Below, in pieces: positions 15,037 to 23,389 of a DNA stretch of 51,472 bases. Below the pieces are notes generated by a model. That model worked only from the letters and a program-made list of their open reading frames with translations, searched no databases and was not told the DNA's origin. How positions within the stretch are numbered: position 1 is the first letter of the stretch; every line of letters begins with the position of its first letter. Both the position numbers and the translations under genes were made by a program. The DNA is from Photobacterium galatheae (GTDB lineage Bacteria > Pseudomonadota > Gammaproteobacteria > Enterobacterales > Vibrionaceae), in NCBI RefSeq assembly GCF_000695255.1, contig NZ_JMIB01000045.1, positions 1 through 51,472 on the forward strand, written 5' to 3'.

Positions 15037-17486
15037 CAGAGCACCACCAAATCCAGCGCCTGGATTTCGTTGTCGCTCAGCGTCTGAATCACATCATCAC
15101 AATAGTGCCGGACATCAAACGAGAGCCGGTTCCCTTTCGCCAGATTGACCGTGGTGTTCTGGCTCATCGTGCCCCCGAGCCCTGTGCCCATCATGGTGAT
15201 GGGTCCCACTGCATGGCGGGATTGATTCGCTGCAGTATTATTCAGCAACACCATGCCAGTACCGTTTGGAGCGCTTTGATTTGCTACCCAAATACAATAG
15301 AGATTCAGGGACAACTGAATATTTTTCTTCGCTTCAATGTAGTAATCACTGTGTACTTTAAAAAAGTCATTCTCGTAGTCTGGCAACAGCAGTTTAGTAT
15401 CAACCCCCTGATTAGGCAGGGTTTGCGCAGGCAGTTTCAGCTTGACCCGGCGGGTTTTCAGCTCAAAGTTATCTGCACGGGATCGGCCCAGTTCACTGCC
15501 ATCCCGGCCGACTTTCAAGCGGGGCTTTTCAACCACAACTTCAGCATTCTCCGGCAAACGCAGATAAGGCCGGATTTCTGCGGCCTCTGCCGGGATCAAC
15601 GCATTAGTTGCATACCGGCGTTCTTTTCCGGAGTCGATAAGCATCTCGCCTGTTTCAACACTTTTTCCGGGGATCAATGTGCCGTTCAAATCATAGAAAT
15701 GCACCCCCAGTTTAATGGATACATCACTGGCAGTAATTTTTGCTGAGAAGGTTACGGGCTGGTTTTCAATCAGGTAATCCTGCTCCGGCAATATCCGCCA
15801 AATGACCGAATCCACCGCTGTCGTACTGATTGCAATCGTCTCCGGGTCTGACTGACTGACGGTCGTGTTGTTCCCGTTGGAGGCCATCCAGCCATTCACA
15901 CCGGATTCGATGACATCGCCAATTTGCATAAACTGCTGATTCGAGGTGCCAACCACCATCCTGACCTGCTGCGCCGTGGTCATCACTGAAAGCTGGCCGG
16001 CATCAACCTGTGCGCGGCAATACGCCAGCATGTCATTCAGCTTTGCCGGTGTCAGCTCATGAATATCCGTCACCTTGTGCCCGTAAATACACACATGCTC
16101 TTTATTTTTAATCACCCGGTCGATCAGGGCTTTAAAATCATTGAGCGCAATCTTATCAATATTGAACCGGCTTAATTTCATCGGGTCCGTACGAACATCA
16201 ATGCGCCCGTTCAAAGGACCATATTGAGTACAGGCATAGGCATGTCGCTCAGAGAGCAGATACTGGTAATCCCCATGTGCGACGGAATACGGCGTCACCC
16301 AGCCAAATACCGGTATCCCCAATGCATTGAGAGTATCGCAGCAGGTATCCACCTCTGCCCGGACGACCGTTGGCTCATGCACAAATTGACTAATGTCTTT
16401 ATGGGTTGCACCATGGTTAATAATTTCATGCCCGCTGTCATACAGCTTTTTCAGCTGATATCGCGATAATCGCCCGGTCCGTTCAATAAATTGCGGGGCG
16501 TTCACTGCAAAACCGGCCCTGAAGCCATGAGCTTCAAACTGGCTGGCAACATTGAGATGATCAGACGTACCGTCATCAAATATAAATGAAATCGACGGCG
16601 TATCGACCAGACGACTGGTCACGAAGTCATTCACGGCCTGGCGGGGGCGGCAGTCTTCCACTGACCCATCGGCCAGAACCCTGGCAATTTTACAGACATT
16701 GTGATTCGTTTCCGGTGTCGTAGCCGGATCTTTCCAGTCATCCAGTTCAGCGGCATCCACCACAAAGTTGAACTTTGTTTCCCATGCCCCGGTCGGCGTC
16801 CCTTCCCGCCATGTATCCAGATAAATGAATGCGGGCTTATCCGTGACCTGCAGGTTACGATCAAACGCCATCTCAACCCGGTTCCCGGAAACATAGCCGC
16901 ATCCCGCTTTGATGTTGTATGCCGACGATTGCGGCGTGACCAGAAAACCGTCGTCGATAAACCAGTCCTTGCCGTTCATGTCCATAATTGCCAGGGCGCG
17001 GTCTTCATCCATGCGTTTCAGCCGTTTGGCTGAATCATATTGCCAGGTCGAGGCATCAACGGTGATGTTGGTCATTTCCGCTATGTCTTTGTATTCCAGT
17101 ACCACAGAGCGCACCAGGGTGTTACCTGCAACCCCGGGTTCGTCTGCCGTTTTCGGAGTCAGTTTGTGGTGATCTATGGTCACCAGCACCCCATATTCAG
17201 TGCTGTATGCCCCGGTCCAGTTGAATTCAAACGGCCCTTCATCGCTTTTCAGGGTCGTCGAGTAGATCACCGCATCTGCGCTGAGTCGCCCCCGCTGCTC
17301 CACGGCCTTTTCAAACACCACATACTCAGCCGGAACATCATCTTCCGGCTGTGGAAATCCGGACAGATTCGGGATATTTGCAAAAATCAGTTTGTCTATC
17401 GTTAACGGGGTTTCTTCTGCATTCACCTGTGCCAGCAGCGCTTTACCGGCAGCGGTGAGAATTTTTGTTTCCGTGTTATTTGTCAT
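15036..17486 (-). CDS. Tail fibre with embedded NodB-type polysaccharide deacetylase domain
   Basis: An 816-residue tail fibre. Residues 1-160 form a phage tail-collar fibre domain (baseplate attachment). About residues 298-505 read as a NodB/polysaccharide deacetylase: SFIFDDG supplies Asp304-Asp305 and NHGATH supplies His358 and His362, the usual metal ligands; a WVTPYS block stands where NodB motif 3 is expected but with Thr in place of the usual Arg; HVCIYGHKV may give the C-terminal His. A beta-rich region (residues 515-816) probably trimerises or binds receptor. The enzyme would remove acetyl groups from surface polysaccharide during adsorption. It lies between gpI and the baseplate gene. 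Confidence 0.85.
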   Translation of the reverse strand: MTNNTETKILTAAGKALLAQVNAEETPLTIDKLIFANIPNLSGFPQPEDDVPAEYVVFEKAVEQRGRLSADAVIYSTTLKSDEGPFEFNWTGAYSTEYGVLVTIDHHKLTPKTADEPGVAGNTLVRSVVLEYKDIAEMTNITVDASTWQYDSAKRLKRMDEDRALAIMDMNGKDWFIDDGFLVTPQSSAYNIKAGCGYVSGNRVEMAFDRNLQVTDKPAFIYLDTWREGTPTGAWETKFNFVVDAAELDDWKDPATTPETNHNVCKIARVLADGSVEDCRPRQAVNDFVTSRLVDTPSISFIFDDGTSDHLNVASQFEAHGFRAGFAVNAPQFIERTGRLSRYQLKKLYDSGHEIINHGATHKDISQFVHEPTVVRAEVDTCCDTLNALGIPVFGWVTPYSVAHGDYQYLLSERHAYACTQYGPLNGRIDVRTDPMKLSRFNIDKIALNDFKALIDRVIKNKEHVCIYGHKVTDIHELTPAKLNDMLAYCRAQVDAGQLSVMTTAQQVRMVVGTSNQQFMQIGDVIESGVNGWMASNGNNTTVSQSDPETIAISTTAVDSVIWRILPEQDYLIENQPVTFSAKITASDVSIKLGVHFYDLNGTLIPGKSVETGEMLIDSGKERRYATNALIPAEAAEIRPYLRLPENAEVVVEKPRLKVGRDGSELGRSRADNFELKTRRVKLKLPAQTLPNQGVDTKLLLPDYENDFFKVHSDYYIEAKKNIQLSLNLYCIWVANQSAPNGTGMVLLNNTAANQSRHAVGPITMMGTGLGGTMSQNTTVNLAKGNRLSFDVRHYCDDVIQTLSDNEIQALDLVVL

Positions 17487-17491
17487 TCGGC

Positions 17492-18094
17492 TCAGCCTTT
17501 TATCGTTGCTGTGTAATATTCACATTCCATGCTCAGCACCTTGGGGGACATAGGAATATTGATTCGTGATTTGATGTGGGCTGCCTCTAAACTGGCGTCA
17601 ACAGACAGGCTTTTTACGACCACGGGCAGCTGGATATAACTGGTGTACTGGTATCGCCGACAGGTGCGGCCATACTGACGAATGACGGTGTCGAGCAACC
17701 GGGGGACTTCGGTTAAATCACCGTCTCTGATTTCCAGACTGACCACATCCCAATCAACGTTTTGCAGCCGTTCATCCTGGGTGATGTGGGGATAGCCCAA
17801 CTTGTCGAACATCTCTTCCCAGCCTGCCTTGCTGCCGCCTTCGCTGGCAAAGCTGTAGGCATGGGCGACCCGGATGCGATAGATGTCTTCCGGCTCTTCA
17901 CCCAGCCGGGTGACGTCCCGCTGCCATGCCATCAAATCGACAATGCCCAGCGGGGCCGTCAGCGGGTCGTGTTGTTGAAGCGGCATTTTCAGAGCGGCTT
18001 CTACATGACCCCAGTACTTGTGCAGCGCGCGGGCGAACTTCGCCAGCTCGCCTCGGCCCATCCAGTACTTGAACTTAATCTCAGGCAACTTCAA
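17492..18094 (-). CDS. Baseplate wedge protein I-like (tail_P2_I)
   Basis: A 200-residue homologue of P2 gpI, a component of the baseplate wedge. The APLGIVDLMAWQRDVTRLGEEPEDIYRIRVAHAY region matches the family pattern (LPYLAWALSVD...W replaced by LMAWQRDV). It overlaps gene J by 14 bp upstream and is followed by the tail fibre after 5 bp, the same I-fibre order as in P2 (J-I-H). Confidence 0.8.
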   Translation of the reverse strand: MKLPEIKFKYWMGRGELAKFARALHKYWGHVEAALKMPLQQHDPLTAPLGIVDLMAWQRDVTRLGEEPEDIYRIRVAHAYSFASEGGSKAGWEEMFDKLGYPHITQDERLQNVDWDVVSLEIRDGDLTEVPRLLDTVIRQYGRTCRRYQYTSYIQLPVVVKSLSVDASLEAAHIKSRINIPMSPKVLSMECEYYTATIKG

Positions 18095-19268
18095 GGGTCA
18101 CCTCCAGCGAGTTCAGGCGCGGAATCGTCAGGTCGTTGATGATATCCGCCTGTCCAAACTCCAGTGATGCGATGCCGGGGAACTGAGCGTGCAGCTCCTG
18201 CCCCAATTTTGAGAAACTGAACCGGGCAACCGGATTGGTGCGGGTTGGCCTGTAATCCAGATTTTCGCGGAACGCCGCACGGATAAAGTGCTCCACATTC
18301 GCTTTCAGCTGCGTCCGCTCTTCCTGCGTCAGCGACAGCTGTGGCCATAGCTTCATGGTCACGTCGTGGTCAACATCCGGCATCGCCATCACCAGCAGGT
18401 CATCACCGTGGCCGTGCTGGCCGTTGTCGCGGATGTGAGCATTCAGCATGTCGATCATTTCAACCGAAGGCTCACCAGTATCGAGCAGGATCAGGGCGTT
18501 CGCGGTGCCCGGCCCACGCGGGGCGTTATGCTGGAAATAGATGTTGTCATCCTGAATGCCGGCTTTCTGCATCAGCAGGCTGCGGTAGGCTGCATCGATA
18601 TGCCATTTCGCCACCGCACTCCACTGGTTCCGCACCCGAAGTCGCAGCTCGTCGTCACTTTCTTCATTGGCCCCGGCTTCATCCAGCCAGTCATCAGCGT
18701 TGATGGCCGCCGCAATGCCGGAAATGGCCTGCGGCAGAATATGGTAGTAACCCCCGCCCAGGTTGAAGGCAGCTCCGGCTTCTTCCGCTTCAACCGGTGC
18801 CTGAACCGTGGTTTCATTCTCCGGCATGGTGGTGTCTTCGGTGACACGCACTCGATAAATCTTGCCGTTGACGGGTTCGGTCTGAATCCAGGTGCCTTTC
18901 GGGATGATCAGCGCCGGGCCTTGTACGGCAGCGCGCTGGAAAGCAATTTTTCCTTTTGCCTCAGAGGCGGGCTTCGGGGTGATGCGAACCGCCCAGGCCA
19001 TCAGGCGCAGCCATTCACCGCCGGCTGTCGCCAGAAACATGTTCGGTAGGATGTAACCGACTAACAAAGTGGTGACCATCCAAATGGTGCAGGTGATCAC
19101 CGCTGACTCCACCATGCGCCAGAAGGGCGAAAACAGGCTGTCGTTGTTAATCACGGAGCCTTCTTTTGCCATCTCCGCTTTCAGTACCTTGCGCCAGCTT
19201 TCCTTGTCCGTCGGGATCCCGGCATCTTTCACAATCTGCTCATAGTCAGGTTTTGGGATGTCAGCCAC
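18081..19268 (-). CDS. Baseplate protein J-like
   Basis: A 395-residue baseplate wedge protein of the gpJ/Mu gp47 family. The order of segments is typical: N-terminal helices, the GEWLRLMAWAVRITPKPASEAKGKI block, IPKGTWIQTEPVNGKIYRV, and NADDWLDEAGANEESDDELRLRVRNQW. A GTG at 19268, preceded by GGAGA and overlapping the upstream TGA, is the best start; the frame is open to an ATG at 19283 with no ribosome-binding site. The N-terminal hydrophobic stretch (AVITCTIWMVTTLLVGYI) is part of the family helix, not a membrane anchor. It overlaps gene I. Confidence 0.85.
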   Translation of the reverse strand: MADIPKPDYEQIVKDAGIPTDKESWRKVLKAEMAKEGSVINNDSLFSPFWRMVESAVITCTIWMVTTLLVGYILPNMFLATAGGEWLRLMAWAVRITPKPASEAKGKIAFQRAAVQGPALIIPKGTWIQTEPVNGKIYRVRVTEDTTMPENETTVQAPVEAEEAGAAFNLGGGYYHILPQAISGIAAAINADDWLDEAGANEESDDELRLRVRNQWSAVAKWHIDAAYRSLLMQKAGIQDDNIYFQHNAPRGPGTANALILLDTGEPSVEMIDMLNAHIRDNGQHGHGDDLLVMAMPDVDHDVTMKLWPQLSLTQEERTQLKANVEHFIRAAFRENLDYRPTRTNPVARFSFSKLGQELHAQFPGIASLEFGQADIINDLTIPRLNSLEVTLEVA

Positions 19269-19596
19269 GGTTCTTCTCCACATCGACGGTCAGGTTCAGT
19301 TCGCCAAAATCAATGGTTTTGGCGAACACGTAAATCACGCCTTCTTTGGGCTCTTCGAGCCGGACGGTCCCCGGAACCAGGCGCATATCTTCTTCAACCA
19401 GCAATTCAATCTGGGTGCTGATATCACGGCGCTTGCTGCGGCTGCGCTCTGCAATCAGGGCAACGGCCAGACCGGATTCAATAATCGCGTGCTTGATGTC
19501 CTGCGCAATCACGGCCCTGTCCTGAATCAGCACCGGGTTTCGCCCGGCATCGAGCACGACATCGCCGTTCTCGATCAAAATGTCCTGATAGGTCAT
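19261..19596 (-). CDS. DUF2590-family baseplate protein
   Basis: A 111-residue protein with the pattern MTYQDILIENGDVVLDAGRNPVLI...IAQDIKHAIIESGL, which resembles DUF2590 of K139/HP1-like phages and gp25/gpW-type baseplate wedge proteins (short protein encoded just before J, containing an early QDI motif). It overlaps the tape-measure stop by 4 bp and the J start by 8 bp. It probably forms part of the wedge. Confidence 0.75.
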   Translation of the reverse strand: MTYQDILIENGDVVLDAGRNPVLIQDRAVIAQDIKHAIIESGLAVALIAERSRSKRRDISTQIELLVEEDMRLVPGTVRLEEPKEGVIYVFAKTIDFGELNLTVDVEKNRG

Positions 19597-21476
19597 CCGG
19601 CATACATCTCCATTTCGTTCGCGAAGTCCTGCGGGTTGTTCATCTGCTGGGCATAGATACTGACGCCACCGAAATGGGTCGAGCTGCTCTGATAGCTCGC
19701 CAGCGCTTTGGCTGCACCCCCTTGCGGCACCTGTGCCACGGGCCTTGCGGCCTGAACTGCCTGAATGCTGGCGGTCTCATCATCACCGCCAAAGCCGGGC
19801 AGCCAGTCGAGCATGCCTTTCATGGCAGTACCAATCTGATCCCACATGCTTTTCAGCCACTCAAACACCCCGCCGAAGATGTTGTAGATTTCCCCGGCCA
19901 TCTGGCCGATGAATTCAAATCCACTGGTATCAGAAAAGCCGGACAGTACCCATTGCCAACCGGCACGAACCAGTGCAAAGGCAGCACGGAATGGCAAAGT
20001 GAACAGTGAGATGGCGTTTTCGAGGATTTGGAACCAGGTGGTATCACCAAAACGGGCTTTCAAATCGTCCCAGTAGTAAATCAAAGCTCCTACCGCAGCG
20101 ACTGCCGCAACTACAGCACCAACAACTAACACAATGGGGTTTGCCGCCATCACTAGGTTTGCTGCGAAAACGGCACCACGCAGGAAAGTCATTCCACGCC
20201 CTAGAAGAAAAGTGACCCCAGCAAACAATTTCATGGTCAGCATATACGTCGCCATCGCCTGTTTACCTATACCAGCCATCAGAGTCAGCACACCGCCTGC
20301 GGCAGCGAGTCCAAGAACAGCGATCACCCCATAACCAACGACCCGAGTCAGGTTTGGAAATAGCTGCGTCCAGGTAACAACTTCCTGTGCACCATCAGAT
20401 AAGTACTGAACCACAGGCAATAGAGAAGGAAGCAATGCAGATCCAAACGCAGCCCGAATCGCAAAAATACCTTGCTCCAAACGTTGCCATTGATCAGCCA
20501 TGGTGGATGCCATTTCCGTTGCGGGGCCTAATCCCTGAACTCGACCGATTGCCTCGTAACCGGATTTAAATGACTCCATGTTTTTGACCATATTGATCAA
20601 CATGAGCGAGCCATCACCCAAACCCGCATCATCCAGCAGCTTTCTGGCATTCGCGCCGGATAAGTCATCTATCAGAGGCTTCACATTCTTCAGAATTTGC
20701 TGCATGGGCAAGAGTTGCCCATTGGTATCGGTGAAAGCAACATTGAGATTTTTCTGAGCCTCTAACGCGCCTTCAAGGAAATTCGTCAGTTGTGTATTGG
20801 CATCTCCTTCAGACATTTGCTGGCTAAGAAAACCAAACGTCGATAGCTGATCCTGAAAGCTCATCCCCATTGTGGATGCCAATGAATGCTGGCCATCAAT
20901 CATGCCTTCAATCGCATCCATCTCTACACCATACAACCGCTTCACTTCAGCCGTCATACCAGCAATCTGTGCTACCCAGGCATCTTTGCCCATTGCATCA
21001 GCCTGCTGCTGGTAATTTCCGTACAAGTTTTTTAGGTACCGTGAAACTGTCTGAGCGTCAGATTTCATTGCCATTGCTAACGTTGCAGAGCTTTGTGTCG
21101 CGCTTGCCATCACGGCAGGGGGCATATCCCCAATAGCATTTTTGATGCCTTCAGAATGTCGAATCACTTCAACGGCTGATTGTCCATACTCTGCGGAGAA
21201 GTTCAGTGCCGTTTTAGTAATGGCTTTCAGATGATCATCAGTGACACCTAAGGCTTTCACTTCACCAAGTGCCCGGTCCATTTCAATGGCAGGCATCAGC
21301 GCTTGCTGCAGGGCAATCCCCGCACCAGCTACACCCGCAGCGCCAGCAACCATGGTATGGGTGCCGTCACGATAAGAACTGGTCATATCGTTAAACTGAC
21401 GCTGAATATTCCCCAGCGGTTTAGAGATTTGGTCAATCAGTCCAACTGTAAAACGGAGCGGTTCGGGTAATGCCAT
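19593..21476 (-). CDS. Tail tape-measure protein
   Basis: A 627-residue TP901-type tape measure. The N-terminal half is helical with MDRALGEVKALGVTDDHLKAITKTALNFSAEYGQSAVEV, the classic signature. Hydrophobic helices lie in the middle (VVGYGVIAVLGLAAAGGVLTL; AANPIVLVVGAVVAAVAAVGALIYYW), and IQAVQAARPVAQVPQGG forms a linker near the end. It sets tail length and is probably ejected into the host envelope. It begins 3 bp after the end of the frameshifted chaperone frame, as expected for E-E'-T order. Confidence 0.92.
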   Translation of the reverse strand: MALPEPLRFTVGLIDQISKPLGNIQRQFNDMTSSYRDGTHTMVAGAAGVAGAGIALQQALMPAIEMDRALGEVKALGVTDDHLKAITKTALNFSAEYGQSAVEVIRHSEGIKNAIGDMPPAVMASATQSSATLAMAMKSDAQTVSRYLKNLYGNYQQQADAMGKDAWVAQIAGMTAEVKRLYGVEMDAIEGMIDGQHSLASTMGMSFQDQLSTFGFLSQQMSEGDANTQLTNFLEGALEAQKNLNVAFTDTNGQLLPMQQILKNVKPLIDDLSGANARKLLDDAGLGDGSLMLINMVKNMESFKSGYEAIGRVQGLGPATEMASTMADQWQRLEQGIFAIRAAFGSALLPSLLPVVQYLSDGAQEVVTWTQLFPNLTRVVGYGVIAVLGLAAAGGVLTLMAGIGKQAMATYMLTMKLFAGVTFLLGRGMTFLRGAVFAANLVMAANPIVLVVGAVVAAVAAVGALIYYWDDLKARFGDTTWFQILENAISLFTLPFRAAFALVRAGWQWVLSGFSDTSGFEFIGQMAGEIYNIFGGVFEWLKSMWDQIGTAMKGMLDWLPGFGGDDETASIQAVQAARPVAQVPQGGAAKALASYQSSSTHFGGVSIYAQQMNNPQDFANEMEMYAG

Positions 21477-21479
21477 GGT

Positions 21480-21928
21480 TTATCCAATTATTCCCTTGCT
21501 AACACTTGAGGCCATCACAGCAGCCATGTTTTTCCAATAACTTTTCTCCAGCCATGTGGCCTGAGCAAGGCTGGTTTCATCATCCGGTTCACCCGGCAGC
21601 CACTTACGGCGAAATGCCAGCATCTGGGCAAGGTCACTGTTATCCAGAGCAGTGACCTTGCTGTTTATTTTTTTACGGTGATGGCAATTTTCGGCGCGTA
21701 TTCCTGCATCAGTACCCCAGCCAGTTGCATGGCCGCACCTGGGTTTTTGTCGGTCAGTCCACGCAGGCTCTCTTTGCTGTCATCGCTGGCTGACTGCATG
21801 ATGAAGTTATGGGCGCCATCAGCAATATTGCCCTGTGCCACCTGGCCCATGTATTCGGCATACAGGTCCGGGGTGGGTTGAAAGATGACGTCCGTACCTG
21901 CAACGGTCAGGGTGATTGTTTTGCTCAT
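21480..21928 (-). CDS. Tail assembly chaperone frameshift product (gpE/E'-like, -1 slippage)
   Basis: The zero frame ends at TAA 21667-21665 within GTA-AAA-AAA-TAA. A -1 slip on the heptamer A-AAA-AAA (21674-21668) continues as I-N-S-K-V-T-A-L-D and stays open for 62 codons to TAA 21482-21480. The extension (DLAQMLAFRRKWLPGEPDDE and LEKSYWKNMAAVMASS) is well composed, and the fused frame stops 3 bp before the tape-measure ATG. Tail assembly chaperones of P2 (E/E') and lambda (G/GT) are made in this way at this exact map position. The ratio of products cannot be read from sequence. Confidence 0.85.
21665..21928 (-). CDS. Tail assembly chaperone, unshifted form (gpE-like)
   Basis: An 87-residue protein starting MSKTITLTVAGTDVIFQPT, resembling the tail assembly chaperone family encoded before the tape measure in Vibrio P2-like phages. 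It binds the tape measure during tail assembly in related systems. The start overlaps the upstream gene by 4 bp. Its last codons contain the slippery A7 that gives the longer product. Confidence 0.8.
   Translation of the reverse strand: MSKTITLTVAGTDVIFQPTPDLYAEYMGQVAQGNIADGAHNFIMQSASDDSKESLRGLTDKNPGAAMQLAGVLMQEYAPKIAITVKK
21668..21674 (-). promoter_or_regulatory. Slippery heptamer A-AAA-AAA for -1 ribosomal frameshifting
   Basis: On the minus strand seven A lie in the phase X-XXY-YYZ directly before the zero-frame stop TAA. The -1 frame is open up to the tape-measure gene. Confidence 0.8.
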
Positions 21929-22209
21929 GCGATTTCCCGCTCCTTGTCTAGTTTCGATTCCAGACGGTCGAACCGTCCATTGATTGAGTCTTTTAAATCG
22001 TCCACGGCTTCCCGTAGCTCATGCTTCGTGGCGTACTTTTCCGCGACATCACCGCGTAACCGCTCGGTTGCCAGCTCATTTGCATGGATACGGCGGTCAT
22101 GGTCGCGGGCCGTCGCCTGGCCTTTGTCTGTTCGTCCGAATATCAAGGCAATCAGGCTGAACACCACGGCCAGCAAAGCCACACCTGCCGATACCCAAGC
22201 TGGTTCCAT
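21925..22209 (-). CDS. Small membrane protein with coiled coil (lysis-cassette type)
   Basis: A 94-residue protein with one N-terminal transmembrane helix (WVSAGVALLAVVFSLIALIFG, residues 4-24) and a charged helical C-terminal part with heptad-like Leu/Leu-Asp-Asp spacing (LREAVDDLKDSINGRFDRLESKL). It follows the holin-like gene with no gap and overlaps the chaperone gene by 4 bp. N-in/C-periplasmic topology and coiled coil resemble an inner-membrane spanin or a holin accessory protein, but no outer-membrane spanin is visible. Confidence 0.6.
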   Translation of the reverse strand: MEPAWVSAGVALLAVVFSLIALIFGRTDKGQATARDHDRRIHANELATERLRGDVAEKYATKHELREAVDDLKDSINGRFDRLESKLDKEREIA

Positions 22210-22743
22210 CTAGCCCCCTGAGGTTTTCAGGTGTTTGGTTTTATCAACACTGCCTTTGCTGCTCCCCAGCCAGTAGGCAATAGCCGTTGAAAATGCGGTC
22301 AGCACAGAACCCACAATGATCATCAGCACGCTGTCATAGCGTTCCGGCATCGGCGGGCCGAACATCATCGCGGTAAACATCAGGGCCACCATGCCGACCA
22401 TGGCAATTGCCAGAGCGCTCGGCATCCAGTGGTCTCTATGCTGCTCGCGGGCGTGCTGGGTATCTGCCATTGCAATTCGGGCGGATTCCATCGCCAGCCG
22501 CCCTTCTTCCAGCGAGAGGCGTTTCAGCTCCTGTGCGTGTTCCATCTCAAGCTGTTTGAGTTTAAGGAATGCCTCAGGGTCGTTTTTAATCGCGTGTTCA
22601 ATGGCTTCCGGGGTGTTATCAACACCCAGCGCACTGGCGACCAGTCCGCCAACTGCGCCACCTGCCGGGCCACCAATCAAAGTGCCGACCATTGGCGCTG
22701 CGGTGCCGATTAGCTGTTTCACTTTATCCCACATGCCGTTCAA
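22210..22743 (-). CDS. Holin-like protein (GTA-type three-transmembrane holin family)
   Basis: A 177-residue protein with a Gly/Ala-rich hydrophobic N-terminal segment (GTLIGGPAGGAVGGLVASALG, residues 17-37), a long charged helix (EAFLKLKQLEMEHAQELKRLSLEEGRLAMESAR) and two C-terminal transmembrane helices (ALAIAMVGMVALMFTAMMFG; LMIIVGSVLTAFSTAIAYWLG). This matches the three-TM holin family also found in gene-transfer agents. The protein would permeabilise the inner membrane at the end of the lytic cycle. It overlaps the DUF5675 gene by 4 bp. Confidence 0.78.
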   Translation of the reverse strand: MNGMWDKVKQLIGTAAPMVGTLIGGPAGGAVGGLVASALGVDNTPEAIEHAIKNDPEAFLKLKQLEMEHAQELKRLSLEEGRLAMESARIAMADTQHAREQHRDHWMPSALAIAMVGMVALMFTAMMFGPPMPERYDSVLMIIVGSVLTAFSTAIAYWLGSSKGSVDKTKHLKTSGG

Positions 22744-23162
22744 TCCTTTTGAATGGTCAGAACAGCAGGCGCTCCGGCCAACTCATCCATCAGATTGCGA
22801 AACGCTGCCGTTGAGTTCAAAACCGCCCACTCATTGCCGACAAATCCAAAATCAACACCGGGAGCCAGGCAGCCTTGCAACTGCGAGGGAGAGTTAGCCT
22901 TGTGGATCAGAATATGAGTCCGCTGGCTCGGCCCGTACCGGGTCACTCCCAGGCTTTCGGCTTCCAGTGCGTAGCAGTTGCCGAACTTCGGGCTTTGATG
23001 CGGATAAAGGGTATAGGTGCCTTCCGGCACACAGGATTCCCCTTTTTTGTTGTTCAGAAACGGGCGCTCAACCATGCAGCAAACTTTGCTGCCATCCTCA
23101 CGATGAAGCGTTCCATAGGTGCCGTGTTCAAAGTAACGGCGTTTCAGAATGAAATTCGTCAC
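22740..23162 (-). CDS. DUF5675-family protein, candidate cell-wall enzyme
   Basis: A 140-residue protein placed where P2-like phages encode the endolysin. The sequence has THILIHKANSPSQLQGCLAPG: a His-x-x-x-His pair followed by a Gly-Cys, resembling the His/Cys arrangement of YkuD (L,D-transpeptidase-like) folds. No other lysozyme, amidase or peptidase is found in the cassette, so it may be the lysin; this is inference. GTG 23162 is the best start: it follows GGGGAAG and overlaps the upstream TGA. The frame is open to an ATG at 23210 with no such site. Confidence 0.6.
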   Translation of the reverse strand: MTNFILKRRYFEHGTYGTLHREDGSKVCCMVERPFLNNKKGESCVPEGTYTLYPHQSPKFGNCYALEAESLGVTRYGPSQRTHILIHKANSPSQLQGCLAPGVDFGFVGNEWAVLNSTAAFRNLMDELAGAPAVLTIQKD

Positions 23163-23380
23163 AACTTCCCCCTGTCGGCGAGTTCCTGGCATGGGGTGCA
23201 GTACTGGCACCCCGGTATGTGTTGGCGGCGTTTTTCCGGGATTGGGTCACCGCATTCCGTGCACTCTGTCGCGCTGGTCTGGTTGCCCGCCTGACGGGAC
23301 GCGGCATCCAGCTGTCGGGCCAGCGCCATTTGGTTGAATTTGGCTTCAATCGCACTGGCATGATCTAATACGTCCGGCAT
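23159..23380 (-). CDS. TraR/DksA-type zinc-finger protein
   Basis: A 73-residue protein with the C4 zinc-finger CTECGDPIPEKRRQHIPGCQYCTPC (Cys-x2-Cys, x17, Cys-x2-Cys) of the TraR/DksA family, preceded by a short N-terminal helix. Full DksA binds in the RNA polymerase secondary channel with its coiled coil; this short version resembles TraR and may modulate host RNA polymerase during late infection. It lies between the tail tube and lysis genes, a usual place in P2-like phages. Confidence 0.85.
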   Translation of the reverse strand: MPDVLDHASAIEAKFNQMALARQLDAASRQAGNQTSATECTECGDPIPEKRRQHIPGCQYCTPCQELADRGKL

Positions 23381-23389
23381 TCGCTATCC

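Noticed and set aside
18366..19049. Rightward 227-aa ORF
   Set aside because: It is a shadow of the baseplate J gene; no ribosome-binding site and opposite to the tail operon.
23159..23380. Full DksA transcription factor
   Set aside because: Only the short zinc-finger form is present; the long coiled coil with the acidic tip of DksA is missing, so it is called TraR/DksA-type.
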